The notes under the pieces were generated by a model. The model was not told where the DNA came from. It did no database searches and was given only the letters and a program-made list of their open reading frames with translations. The position numbers were made by a program, and so were the translations under genes. Shown here piece after piece: positions 1-9,639 of a stretch of DNA of 64,000 bases (within the stretch, counting starts at the first letter, position 1; each line of letters begins with the position of its first letter). Source of the DNA: Atherix ibis (taxonomy: Eukaryota > Arthropoda > Insecta > Diptera > Athericidae); assembly GCA_958298945.1 (NCBI GenBank), contig OY282607.1:53049020-53113019 (forward strand). The letters run 5' to 3'.

Positions 1-1376
1 ATCATCTGACCAGTCACACCATCTAATCCTGGGGCACTTCGCACTTTCGTGCTCCACACCGATCCATCAATTTCTTCCCATTCAAACGGCAGGGGGTATT
101 TCCTGCTAACAGTCACTTCTTCTTGCCTTTCAATCCCAGGAAAGAAGTCACTCATCAATGCATTCACACTGTCCTCCCAATTACTCGTATACCCATTATT
201 CACTCTGATGCTCGATATATCATTTCGAGCACCTTTGCGCATGCATAAACGATACACCGGACCCCATACATCCGCATTTCCAATTTCATTCACATACTTC
301 TGCCAGTGCTTTTCCTTGGCAAGTCTAATACTTGTCACATACTCAGCTCTGGCCGCCCTGAAGGTCACACCTTCAGTGTGCGCATCTACACCACGGCGTC
401 TACATCGCTGGTAGATCCTACGCAACCTACCAACTTTTCTCTTTTCCAAGCCGAGCTCCCGGTTCCACCACGGAGTCGCTCTCCTACGCCCCTCTACTCT
501 TTTATTCATGCACCTATCATTCACAACATTCACGCATCTGCTCAGCTCAACCACCTTTTCCTCCAATCGCATCGACTGAAATCTAGTAAACTCACAGATC
601 TCAGCCGCGACTTCCTCCCCGTAGACTATCCAGTCCACCCCACCGGTATGCCACCGTCTACCACGGGCAGAAACCTCGCAATGGTCATCCACTGGCGCAG
701 TCACCACCAGTTCAATGAGGTTGTGATCGCTCACCCCCCACTCAGGCAATATTCTCCACTCATACTCATAACAGTCAGCAGCACGATTGCACAGTGTGAC
801 ATCAATGTCACTCTGCCCATTCGGTCCGCTGAAAGTATACCATTCACTCGGAACATTCAGTACATTCATACCACTGGCCATAATCCACTCTTCGAGTTGC
901 CTGCCCCTCACACAACTCGGTTGGTCAGTGTCTCCCCTCTTGCTAAACCAGAGAGGAGAAACAGCATTCGCATCCATACCGATCAACACAGGCGAACGCC
1001 CACACTTAGCCAACACCGTGTCAAGATACCGCAGGTACGGCTCTATTTCAGAGCCAAACCTGCAATACACCGACACAGCGTACAGCTCTATTCCCCCCTT
1101 CTTGATATACACGCACACACCGAATTCATTAGAACATTCATCCACACGAACAACATCCATTCCCACGCCAACAACAGAGACGGCCGAGTCAATTTTGCCC
1201 CCGACCCTGGCACTGGTGAACGTCCTGGCGGATCTTCCCAATCCGCACACCGACCCACCATAAGAATATGGTTCCTGGATCAGTGCTACATCCACCCCAT
1301 TCTCACACATATATACACTCAACTCATTCATAACCGCAGCAGACGCATTCGCATTCAGTTGGATGTGCCTAATCAT
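1..1376 (-). CDS. R1-clade LINE ORF2, 5' part (APE endonuclease, start of reverse transcriptase)
   Basis: On the minus strand an uninterrupted frame of 458 codons runs from an ATG at 1376 to the window edge. The N-terminal ~230 residues form an apurinic-like endonuclease: QEPY (catalytic Glu), GMDANA, SDIDVTL and SDHN occur in the family order. Near the window edge APGLDG marks the start of the reverse transcriptase. In R1-clade elements this protein nicks target DNA and reverse-transcribes the element RNA. The ATG lies one base after the ORF1 stop (TAAAATG), so translation is probably coupled to ORF1. No stop or frameshift is seen, so this may be a young copy. The sequence is clearly more GC-rich than its surroundings. 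Clade placement (R1 rather than LOA) is inferred from these motifs and the ORF1 type; the RT core lies outside the window. Confidence 0.85.
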   Translation of the reverse strand, partial: MIRHIQLNANASAAVMNELSVYMCENGVDVALIQEPYSYGGSVCGLGRSARTFTSARVGGKIDSAVSVVGVGMDVVRVDECSNEFGVCVYIKKGGIELYAVSVYCRFGSEIEPYLRYLDTVLAKCGRSPVLIGMDANAVSPLWFSKRGDTDQPSCVRGRQLEEWIMASGMNVLNVPSEWYTFSGPNGQSDIDVTLCNRAADCYEYEWRILPEWGVSDHNLIELVVTAPVDDHCEVSARGRRWHTGGVDWIVYGEEVAAEICEFTRFQSMRLEEKVVELSRCVNVVNDRCMNKRVEGRRRATPWWNRELGLEKRKVGRLRRIYQRCRRRGVDAHTEGVTFRAARAEYVTSIRLAKEKHWQKYVNEIGNADVWGPVYRLCMRKGARNDISSIRVNNGYTSNWEDSVNALMSDFFPGIERQEEVTVSRKYPLPFEWEEIDGSVWSTKVRSAPGLDGVTGQM

Positions 1377-1377
1377 T

Positions 1378-2673
1378 TTAGGCAACAATCCTCATTCTCT
1401 CTCTTTCGCACAACCTTATATACACCGGGCAATCCTCCGACATGACGGAGTGCGTACCCGGAAGGCCACGCAGATGGCAGTTGCGGCAACACTCCATGTT
1501 CGGGCATTCCCGAGCAAGATGGTCACCACTACCGCACCGACTGCAAAGCCTTCCAGCCCGCCTACAGCCATCACGGAGATGCCCGAAATCCAGGCAGCCG
1601 TGGCACCTACGTACCAATTCGTATTCACGAATTGGTAGACACAACCATCCCACAAACACACGTCTTTCACTAAGCATTCTCTCCTTAGCTCTACCACTTA
1701 CCTCTATGACAACCATATGTTTGCCATCCTTACCGGTTGTCCTTCTGATCACCGATACTTCTTTTTCTGCCTCCACCATTATGCCGCGCATATTTTTTTC
1801 TTGCAGCTGCTGCACTAGTTCGGTGTTGTCCACCTCTGCCGGTACGGCGTGGATGACGAGCTTCGGTCTCGCCCTCTTCGGCTCGCTCGTCACCAAACCA
1901 GCTTTCACAAAGTCAGCTGATTCGGCGACACGCTTCAATTCGCCGCTGCTGCAGACCTCCACTGCAACACCCTCCTTCAGCCGCCGTACAGCACGGACGC
2001 GTACGTCCGCCAGCGACTTTCCCGCCTCCAACACTCTCTTTCTCACCTCCTCAGTTGGCACACCCGCTGCAGCAGCCTTCACTACCAGCGCGAAGGTTTG
2101 TGCCGGTGGAGGCGGCAAAGGCACCAGCTTCCTCGGCCTTGGAACAGGCCGTGGCACAATCCATGGATTTGCCGCAACGGCGACTGGCGCAGTGGCGGGG
2201 ACCACCACCCCCCCGCGGATCGGGTGAGTGCCGCGCGTGGCAGCCGCAGCAGCAGGAACACGCTGTGACGGAGAGACCGTCGCCGTACTCTCCAGCCTAC
2301 CCTGCAGATAGGAGAGCCTCTTCTCCAACATGGTGGCAGCAGCAGCAGCTTCAGCCACAAGCATCAAGACCGCACTTATGGCTCCAGGTGCCCTGTTCGT
2401 CGCCAGGTCGTGAACACCTTGCCCTACACTCTTCAGTGCGTCCATCAATGAGGGTGCACTGGCTGCCTTCCGCCGTAACTTCTCCGACTTCTGCACCTCA
2501 TCCGTCGACAGCACCTCCGCCACCTCAGCAGCCGCCTCCTTCACTTCCGCAGCAGCCTCCTTCGCAACGTCCCGCAAGGTCGCCAGCGGCACCTCATCAC
2601 TGGGGAAGCACTCCGCCTCCGCCAGGTCCAGCGTCAGACGCCTCTTCTTCACGGACGCTCTCCGCTTCACCAT
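1378..2673 (-). CDS. R1-clade LINE ORF1 (gag-like, three zinc knuckles)
   Basis: An intact 431-residue frame. I chose the ATG at 2671-2673 (MVKRRASVKKRR); a longer reading would need a GTG start at 2703. The N-terminal half is Ala/Glu/Lys-rich with coiled-coil character. The middle is proline-rich, followed by an RRM-like stretch. The C-terminal ~75 residues hold three CCHC-type knuckles (CHGCLDFGHLRDGC, CSRCGSGDHLAREC and a third ending in MSEDC). Such proteins coat LINE RNA and accompany it to the nucleus as a ribonucleoprotein. The gene sits directly upstream of ORF2 on the same transcript. No lesion is visible. Plus-strand frames across this region are antisense shadows. Confidence 0.88.
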   Translation of the reverse strand: MVKRRASVKKRRLTLDLAEAECFPSDEVPLATLRDVAKEAAAEVKEAAAEVAEVLSTDEVQKSEKLRRKAASAPSLMDALKSVGQGVHDLATNRAPGAISAVLMLVAEAAAAATMLEKRLSYLQGRLESTATVSPSQRVPAAAAATRGTHPIRGGVVVPATAPVAVAANPWIVPRPVPRPRKLVPLPPPPAQTFALVVKAAAAGVPTEEVRKRVLEAGKSLADVRVRAVRRLKEGVAVEVCSSGELKRVAESADFVKAGLVTSEPKRARPKLVIHAVPAEVDNTELVQQLQEKNMRGIMVEAEKEVSVIRRTTGKDGKHMVVIEVSGRAKERMLSERRVFVGWLCLPIREYELVRRCHGCLDFGHLRDGCRRAGRLCSRCGSGDHLARECPNMECCRNCHLRGLPGTHSVMSEDCPVYIRLCERERMRIVA

Positions 2674-2703
2674 CGCGATAATGGTCGCGACGAAACTCTT
2701 CAC

Positions 2704-2780
2704 GACGCGTCAAAAACGCGGAAGACACGAAAATCACAAAAAACGCGAAAAACGCAAAATCTGCGAAAAACGCGAAAATT

Positions 2781-2841
<61 letters not shown>
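2704..2841. repeat. CGAAAA-type degenerate repeat followed by a 60-bp A homopolymer
   Basis: Positions 2706-2781 hold several imperfect copies of a CGAAAAACGC-like unit. They run straight into an unbroken A run at 2782-2841 on the plus strand. On the element strand this is poly(T) just upstream of ORF1. It may belong to the element's 5' leader, or be the poly(A) tail of an older plus-strand insertion into which this element jumped. Homopolymers this long are also prone to assembly error. Confidence 0.7.
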
Positions 2842-2843
<2 letters not shown>

Positions 2844-3049
2844 ATGGCCGTCGACGAAATTCGTCGAACCTTAAAAACTCGTTCGGTCGCTCGCCGGCGA
2901 TTTTTTGGTCTCGAGTGGACCCGTCTACAAACCTCCACTTGGTTCGGTACCAAGTGGACTCTCTGAAATCGTCTCACAATCAGCTGTTTCACACGCGCCA
3001 AATGTACCGATCAGCTGTTCGCCAGATGTGCACACCAGATGTTGGCAAT

Positions 3050-3331
3050 AAATTTCGCACAAGCAGAGTACCGCTATGCAGCCTCTGCTTATGGAAAATT
3101 AGCACAGGCCAAATTTATGACCTTGTTTACAAAATCTAATCAGTCTTTTTATGACCGTCTGGCCTTCTTTTTCACTTTATTGTTCACACAATTTACACGT
3201 AAATGTCCGTATTCAGTTTATTATGTCTTCAGCACTTTTATTACACACGAAAATTTCGCACAAGCAGAGTACCGCTATGCAGCCTCTGCTTATGGGAAAT
3301 TAACTCGTACCGAATTTACGACCTTGTTTAC
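3050..3331. repeat. Degenerate ~200-bp tandem dimer with an 80-bp well-conserved core
   Basis: The segment at 3050-3131 recurs at 3251-3331 with few differences; both start AAATTTCGCACAAGCAG and end GACCTTGTTTAC. Weaker similarity continues between and after the cores, so this is a decayed head-to-tail dimer with a period near 200 bp. It lies upstream (5') of the R1-like element and may be part of its leader or an older repeat. Positions 2842-3049 carry GC-richer sequence with a short palindrome (TCGACGAA/TTCGTCGA at about 2851-2867). Positions 3332-3848 are AT-rich with nothing recognisable. Confidence 0.7.
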
Positions 3332-3848
3332 TCGAATTTGCCAGTCTATTTATAGACAGTTTATGGTCTTTCAGTTTATTGTCTATTTCAATTTCAAATC
3401 AATTTTATTTCTCGTCTACTGAATATAACTGCACGATGCAATATATTTATGACTATTTATTTTCACTTCAATTTATTTGCAATGCTTTATTATTCAACTC
3501 GAAATTCCGGAGAAAAACGCAAACACGACCGCACTGTTCGAAAAATTTCGAATACTTTTAAATCGTGAAAGTTATACTCCAAGACGTAACCTAAAAATGT
3601 TTCCTAATGTTTTTTAATAAATTTTATCTCATAACACTACAATTTTTGAACAAAAACAAATTTCAATTTATTCACTTATAATACATTTACTCTGTACAGA
3701 ATCATATTTTAGATATTTTTAGTATAAATTGACAGAAATATTAAGAAAATAGTCCAAAAGTTCCTCAATATTTTTTTTCCTTTAATACCATTGTCTGCTC
3801 AAAAATATTCGGTTAAAGTAAGTCGATTTTAGTATCCAAGACTAATTG

Positions 3849-4649
3849 CTAACATTTTTTTTTCCTTTTAATGAATTTATGAAGGTGTACGACAGCTGCT
3901 GCAATCACCGGCTTAGCAACACTTTTTTCAAATATTTTCATTGTGAAAGTTACATTTGAATCAGGGGCATGCATAAAGATGGTACTTGAACTAAGTGCAA
4001 TGTTATTCTCATAATAATGATCCTGCAAAAATATATTTTTTAAATTGATTATTATCGAAATATTCAAGATACAAAAAAAGAGAAAAAAATTTAAACTCAC
4101 AGGTGGAATTGGACATTCTTTAGGCATCGTTGACGATTTTAGAATCGATAGAAAAATCGGTGCCAAAAATGTCCCCAAACTCTTCCCTGTTATGAATGTG
4201 CAAAAATCAAATGTCCTATTAAACATGACGTACAATTTTTGATTCACCCGAGAATAATACGACACATGCAATAGTGCACCCTCGATCGGCTTAAGGATAT
4301 CTAAACTGATCGCAAACGTCAATGGAAATGAGCTCGTACAGTTTAAAGAAAGTCTACTATATTTGTTATTAGATGTTGTATTTATTCTTATATTTGAATA
4401 ACAAACAATTCCCTGCAAAAAAAAAATCATATTAAAATATTTATTATATTTATATTATATATGTCGATTCGGTACTTCAATTAGACATTTTTCTATTCCA
4501 AATTTTTTATAGCAATTTACTATGTCAATAATAGTTTTATTTAATAATCTATGTTAGCTGAAGATGAATTAAGATAAACAATAATTTAATCTGGATGGTA
4601 AGTAAACATGTGAGGTAATCACAACTGAGGACATCAGAAAAGACAACAT
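3849..4649 (-). CDS. DUF1091/DM8 family secreted protein, member 1 (three exons)
   Basis: Exon 2 is 4101-4412 (312 nt), with acceptor TTTTGCAG and donor CCT|GTGAGT. Exon 3 is 3849-4022, with acceptor TTTTTGCAG and stop TAG. The 78-nt intron between them is a multiple of three without a stop, so the frame reads straight through it. Exon 1 is tentative: ATG at 4649 gives a short hydrophobic leader (MLSFLMSSVVITSH) ending at a weak donor GTTTAC. The spliced protein would be about 175 residues, usual for the family. Conserved features are cysteines in VCYSN, NCTSS and FDFC, then KECPIPP at the exon junction. Sequons (NCT, NRT) and the leader suggest secretion. The function of DUF1091 proteins is mostly unknown; CheA/CheB chemosensory proteins are related. 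This member is the most diverged of the set. Confidence 0.72.
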
Positions 4650-6785
4650 TTTATTACTTCAGTTGTAATTGACCTACAAGTGTAGATTCGGGGACTTAGT
4701 TGTAATTTACCTATAACCCAATAGTATTTCCTGCAAAAGATGACTTATGGGCTTACATGGAATAGTATTATCGTTTGAGTAGAAGGCGATCAAATACGAT
4801 CAGAGACCGTAACAAGTAATGTTAGATTTACTAAATGGTTTAGAAAATGAGGACTACAAAATTTGTTTCTGTCAAGAGGAAATTGTTTTTAATACCAAGT
4901 ACCCTACGGATAATTATGATTTCTATTCTACTGAAAGAGAACTTGTTTCCGAAGTAAATTTTTCATTAATTTTCCATTTACTATTTGATAGCCAAGCACA
5001 TCCCATGAGCCATTTTTATGAATATTATTTCCAAGTCGTTGAAATTTTAGGGGGCATCGTCAATTTCTTTAAAATATAAATCATTTCTCACTTGGCGGTA
5101 CACGATTTTAATTATAAATTAATTTTTATTTCCATATAAAGAAAATTTTATAAATATAAGAAAATTTATATAACAACCAAATACACAAGTTAAATAAGTA
5201 GCTGATGTGACAAGTCTAGAAAAACTCTATTTTTCTCAATGGGAATTTTCTCTCCGATTCAATCTTCTACTTTTGTCATTATGCCGAATTCCTTTTTGGA
5301 TAGTATTTCTCTCAATAGGGCTTTTTCACACTTCCGAAAATATAATTTCATGTTTAAAAACTAATAAAATAATTAACAAATTAAATCCTTTTTTAATTAT
5401 TTGAAGTAGTGATTTTTTTTAAGATGGTGTCTAATTCAATCCAGATTCGTCTAATGGCCTTCAGTAAATTATCACCAAATGACCTTCGAATCGTTCGGGT
5501 TTTTATTCAAGAACAAATTAAAAAAAAAACAAAAAAAACCTTGCCCCTTGAAAAAAATTTTTCAAGTTCATTAACGCAAACTATGAATTTATGATTGTTA
5601 ATTTATTTTCAAGCCAACCAGAAAAATCGGGTTGTTTATTTTTGTAAATGCCAAAATCCATAATATTGCAAAATATAATAAATGATAAGTGAAAAAATAA
5701 TTTGAAAACAATTATCAATGCTAAATAACAAAAGTAATTATCTGGAAATAAACGATCGCCATTGCAATTGTTCACACGCGTAAACGTACTTTCGAAAAAC
5801 GGCAGTTGATGATTAAAATCGAGACGAAAGTTGTCAAAATAAGCTTTGCAAGTTCCATGTCTGAAATCTAACTAAAATATATTATAAAATTCATCGAATA
5901 TACATATTCTTGGTGTTTTTTTAATGACATATAAAATGATCGCTTCTTATTTTTCATTTTACCAAAAATTAACGAAGCCAACAAAATAAGTCTGCCACAA
6001 ATGATCTAACTTTCAATATCTAATTATTTGACTGTCATTAACTAATAATTTAATGTTAATTACATAACGAGTATTGAGTTAAATTGAGTATATGTTTGTT
6101 AAATTTGTTTTTTTGAAATCCAATTATTTTCAAAAAAACATTGAAAAAAATATCTGATTCAGTATTTGGAAATTTTTCAAAAATTTTGGTTACATTAATT
6201 ATCAATCTTATTGATTGATTCTTAATGAGGGCTTAAGCTTTGGGAAAATACAACAGAACTGGATGTTCTAACATTAAAATCTGTGGCGGTAATATTCTAG
6301 GTTCTTTTAGCCTCGAAGACTCATCCAAACAATTCTTTCTTCATAATTTTAACCAGTTACCTTAAAACAAACAAAAAAAAAAGTGCTGGGAGGTTTATAC
6401 ACTCTGTCGAAAGTCGCTTATACAGTTTTCCCGGGTTGAAACGTTATAGCACACAATAAGAAATGCTTGAAAAAAATTAAAATTTCTGAATGGATAGTGC
6501 AGCGGAATGGGCAGCAAGTTTCATATAAATTTCAAAATTTATCTTTGAGCAATCACTCGGAACACTATTTGTCCATATTAATTTAATGTCCTAACATTAT
6601 AGTGCTCTTAGATAATATTCATTATAAGCATCAGATTTTGCAATTGTCTCTTGAGTTAGAAAAATTTCAGTTAAGTTCTTGTCTGCTATTTAGTTCTGAG
6701 TCTTATAAAAGATTAGTATGAGTATTCAATAAATTAAAAAAAAAAAAAAAATATGAATTATTGAATATATTAAACTTATAAAGCA
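4650..6785. other. AT-rich intergenic DNA
   Basis: I see no gene here. Two short plus-strand frames (4819-5079, 5207-5404) and a minus-strand one (5581-5775) show no motif I recognise. Position 4665-4715 contains a short imperfect direct repeat of the phrase AGTTGTAATT-GACCTA. A 14-A run lies near 6737-6750, just before the mariner. Confidence 0.5.
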
Positions 6786-6789
6786 TATA

Positions 6790-7716
6790 CGAGGTCTGTT
6801 CAAAAAGTATCGCGAATGTTGAACTTCCGCGGGTTACGTATATTCGATTTTTGATTTTTTTCTGGCGTTATGTTGGTACTCATGTCTCTCATTTATGCCG
6901 ACAAGTTCGGCAGTTTTGAATGTTCAGTTAATTTTTAACAGCTGCTTTGCTTGCAAGTGTTTTGGCTCGTCTTCGACTTTTGCTCAATTTCGACCAAAAA
7001 CTGCATCGCTCTAAAATTGCTAAGGAGCTGTTGGACTCTGTCTGCGACGACCCAAATTTGCTCCAGAGTATCATAACTGGTGACAAATCATGGGTTTATT
7101 GTTATGACATGGAAACTAAAACTCGATCATCCCAATGGAAGCTGCCGCACGAGCCAAGACTGAAAAAAGCGCGCCAAGTTCGGTCGAATGTGAAGGTTTT
7201 GCTTACAGTTTTCTTCGATTGCAGAGGCGTGGTGCATCATGAGTTCTTGCCACAGGGTAGAACGGTCAATAAGGAATATTACCTGTAAGTTATACACAAG
7301 TTGCGTGAAGAAATCCGCCAGAAACGCCCGGATTTGTGGAAGAACAAAAATTGGCTTTTGCACCATGATAACGCCCCTGCTCACGCATCGTTGATTGTCA
7401 GCGAATTTTCGTCCAAAAACAACACATTAATAATGCCGCAACCACCGTATTCCCCAGATCTGGCCCCCTGTGACTTTTTCTTGTGAAAGGACGACGCTAC
7501 GCTACGATTGAGGAGATAAAAATGGCATCAAAGGAAGAGCTAAACAAGATCACAAAAAATGATTTTTTGAAGTGCTTCGAGGACTGGCAAAAATGTTGGC
7601 ACAAGTATATAATATCTGGTAGGGATTACTTTAAAGAGGACAAAATAGATATTTATGAATAAATAAATAATTTTTGAAAAAACACAAAATTTGCAATACA
7701 TTTTGAACAGACCTCG
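6790..7716 (+). mobile_element. Decayed mariner (DD34D) element, internally deleted
   Basis: Terminal inverted repeats starting CGAGGTCTGTTCAAAA lie at both ends and are flanked by the TA target duplication (6786-6787 should be read as the TA beside 6788-6789; 7717-7718). At about 0.93 kb it is shorter than a typical 1.3-kb mariner because much of the transposase N-terminus is missing. The same family supplied the foldback MITE at 31780-32149 and the fragment at 51692-52045. Confidence 0.85.
6945..7670 (+). pseudogene. Mariner transposase remnant
   Basis: The frame opens after a deletion that removed the DNA-binding domain. Recognisable catalytic-domain pieces follow in order: TGDKSWVY (first Asp), VRSNVKVLLTVFFD, LLHHDNAPAH (second Asp), then PPYSPDLAPCDFFL (third Asp, 34-residue spacing type). 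A TAA at 7286-7288 interrupts the frame, the next piece is in another frame (7301-7486), and a stop follows the FFL motif. The last part, ending near 7660, contains a decayed C-terminus. It cannot encode an active enzyme. Confidence 0.88.
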
Positions 7717-7718
7717 TA

Positions 7719-8618
7719 TGTGCTAAGAAGTATGCGTCAAGAATAAGCTGCCTGAAGCATGCGGCAGAAGCCAATTACTGCCATGACATTGATCAATAAT
7801 AGTTTCTTCAATAAAACAGATCTAAAATTAATTGGCCACAAAAGATACGATTTAGTTTGATACAAGAGAGACCAGATCAATTTGTTTAAAAAAATTAAAG
7901 TGGGTCTTAGAAAAGTAATTATGGAAGCTAGGAACTTTGCAACGGTAAGAATCCTAGGTTTGGTGTTATTCACCTAAATTATGAAAAATTGTGAGTTGAA
8001 TGCCCCCGAAAGAGAAAACCTTACCAAAGATGAGCGCAGATCAAAATTCTTAATAACTGTCGAGCCAAAAATTTCCGGAAGGATGTAAAGCAGATTGTCT
8101 TTTCAGTGGTTGCTCAGTCTACGAGTATGTACCTTCGTGTGATTGAAGATGTTATTTGTTATTTAATACGTAGGCTCTAGCCAACGGAGTCTCTTCAGCT
8201 CTAGCTTCTACAACATATAATTTAATGGTCTTTAACCTTTATAGTGACATGGATCTGGTGTATTCTGAAACATTCTAGAAGATCGGTTACAGAAGGTTCG
8301 ATTCCGGAATATTCTAGAAGCTCGACGAAGGGGTATAATTACAAACGGTGCTTGGCATCGAATGATTCAGTCTGAAAAATAATTCAGTAACGCTAAATTA
8401 AAATCGGGAATTGTAAACGCAAAGCGCTAACTTCAATAAAGGAAAAATCCTAAATGAGCAAAAACAGTGTAGTAACAACTGACTTACGTCAACATATATG
8501 ATTACTATTATGAATGAGTTATTACTACATCCACGCTTGAAACCTAAATACCTTCAAGACGGTATTCATTCTATTTATTCTCACATGGCATGAGTGCGCA
8601 CTTGCCATGGCAAATATA
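7719..8618. other. Intergenic, no gene; holds a heat-shock-element-like array
   Basis: No coding sequence is recognisable. Base composition is less AT-biased than nearby DNA, especially at 8040-8360, which suggests decayed mobile DNA. The only structured signal is the 5-bp-periodic GAA/TTC array listed separately. Confidence 0.45.
8267..8324. promoter_or_regulatory. Heat-shock-element-like arrays (GAA/TTC units at 5-bp spacing)
   Basis: At 8292-8324 units fall every 5 bp: GAA, TTC, TTC, GAA, TTC, GAA, TCG. The stretch 8302-8319 is a perfect four-unit alternating element (TTCnnGAAnnTTCnnGAA). A second, weaker cluster at 8267-8285 reads GAA-TTC-GAA with one 3-nt spacer. This is the known binding pattern of trimeric heat shock factor. 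No heat-shock gene is visible beside it, so any target is unknown. Confidence 0.5.
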
Positions 8619-9168
8619 GAGTGGTCTATCCAGCGGTTGCAAATTTAAGAATTGCATTTTTTAAAGTAAATAAACAAAACTAGTGTATATTTTTTCAAAT
8701 TTCCGATTTTATTAGAAAGATTGAACCTTCAAATTTAAGAATGAAATACAACATCATTTAAATGACTGCCACGGCTGCCCTTACAGTACCCCATTCACTC
8801 AACCCAATTTTTCAGTACTTTTTCGATTGTCTGGGCCTGTATCTCTTCAATGGCAACTTTGATTTCATGTTTCAAGGTGTCAATTGTCTCTGGATGGCTT
8901 GCGTAACATTTATCCTTAACGGCTCCTCACAAAAAATAATCCAACGGCCTCAAATCACAGCTCGGAGGCGGCCAATTGATATCAGAATTTCGGCTGATTA
9001 TTCGGTTTTCGAAAGTTCCCAATATTTTCCAGTTTTCTGGGAATGATATTGTGTTTCATTCCTAAATTTCAAGGTTCAATCTTTCTAATAAAACCGGAAA
9101 TTTGAAAAAATATACACTAGTTTTTTTTATTTACTTTTTAAAATGCAACTTTTATATGGTCCACCCTG
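8619..9168 (-). mobile_element. Tc1/mariner-superfamily MITE with long terminal inverted repeats
   Basis: About 110 bp at the left end (8619-8735) is repeated in inverted orientation at the right end (9065-9168), including the phrase AAACTAGTGTATATTTTTTC. The outer ends read roughly GGGTGGACC and are flanked by TA on both sides. The interior on the minus strand still encodes NWPPPSCDLRPLDYFL, the third catalytic block of a Tc3-like transposase, plus about 40 C-terminal residues. So it is an internally deleted copy of an autonomous element. The same transposase family left relics at 20505, 44269 and 51105. Confidence 0.8.
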
Positions 9169-9274
9169 TAGATAACAAGTGAACCACTTCGGTATGATTT
9201 TACTGAAACAATTAATGTTTTAATTTACACCAATTTTTCTTCTAAATTGTCTTTAATATTTACAATTTCTTTTT

Positions 9275-9540
9275 CTTTTCCTCTCAAATGGAGAACTTAA
9301 CACCTTCGAATAACTCTATTATGGTGGCTGTGAGAGCATATCTCAGTAAAAAAATTTGAACCACTCCCGCAATCTTTCTATAAAAGCTGACGACAAGCAT
9401 GCCTAGCTGAAACTTGTACTCTCTGAGTGCCATGTGCTTTTGTTATCAACCATGTATTCTCGTTATTAACCATGTGCTCTAGCTAAAACATGTGCTCTTG
9501 TTATTAACCAAACTCCTATAGAAGTCCATGTTCAAGTAAT
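9275..9540 (+). repeat. Dispersed non-coding repeat, copy 1
   Basis: The segment from TGGAGAACTTA through ATGGTGG-TGTGAGAGCAT to the ATGTGCTCT and ATTAACCA blocks recurs at about 32920-33170. It lies just upstream of the gypsy remnant and may be a decayed LTR or leader. The short phrase ATGTGCTCT/GTTATTAACCA is repeated three times internally. Confidence 0.5.
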
Positions 9541-9639
9541 TTTAATTCTTCTGAATTTTTATCCATACCACAACAAAATCGATGAGAAGGACAAAGAGAA
9601 GATGGCGTTCTCTACAAGAAAAAGACTGAAGTAAGTCAA

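Noticed and set aside
1..1376. Idea that the R1-like element marks an rDNA insertion site
   Set aside because: No 28S or other rRNA sequence is visible next to it, and many R1-clade elements insert elsewhere; the 3' junction lies outside the window.
306..1445. Long plus-strand frames at 306-1445, 787-1263, 1442-2227 and 2055-2681
   Set aside because: They are antisense to the intact R1-like ORF1 and ORF2, which show ordered endonuclease and zinc-knuckle motifs; the plus-strand translations have none.
2681..3139. Plus-strand frame with a long poly-lysine run
   Set aside because: The lysines are the A60 homopolymer read as AAA codons; no protein features surround it. The same applies to 27399-27704.
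4819..5404. Two short plus-strand frames (4819-5079 and 5207-5404)
   Set aside because: They have an ATG and a stop, but no recognisable domain, leader or splice partner, and similar frames arise by chance in AT-rich DNA.
8296..8306. GGTTCGATTCC, a perfect RNA polymerase III B box
   Set aside because: There is no convincing A box at the right distance and no cloverleaf; the bases are better explained by the 5-bp-periodic GAA/TTC array.
8762..9046. Plus-strand frame inside the MITE
   Set aside because: It is the reverse complement of the surviving transposase piece on the minus strand.
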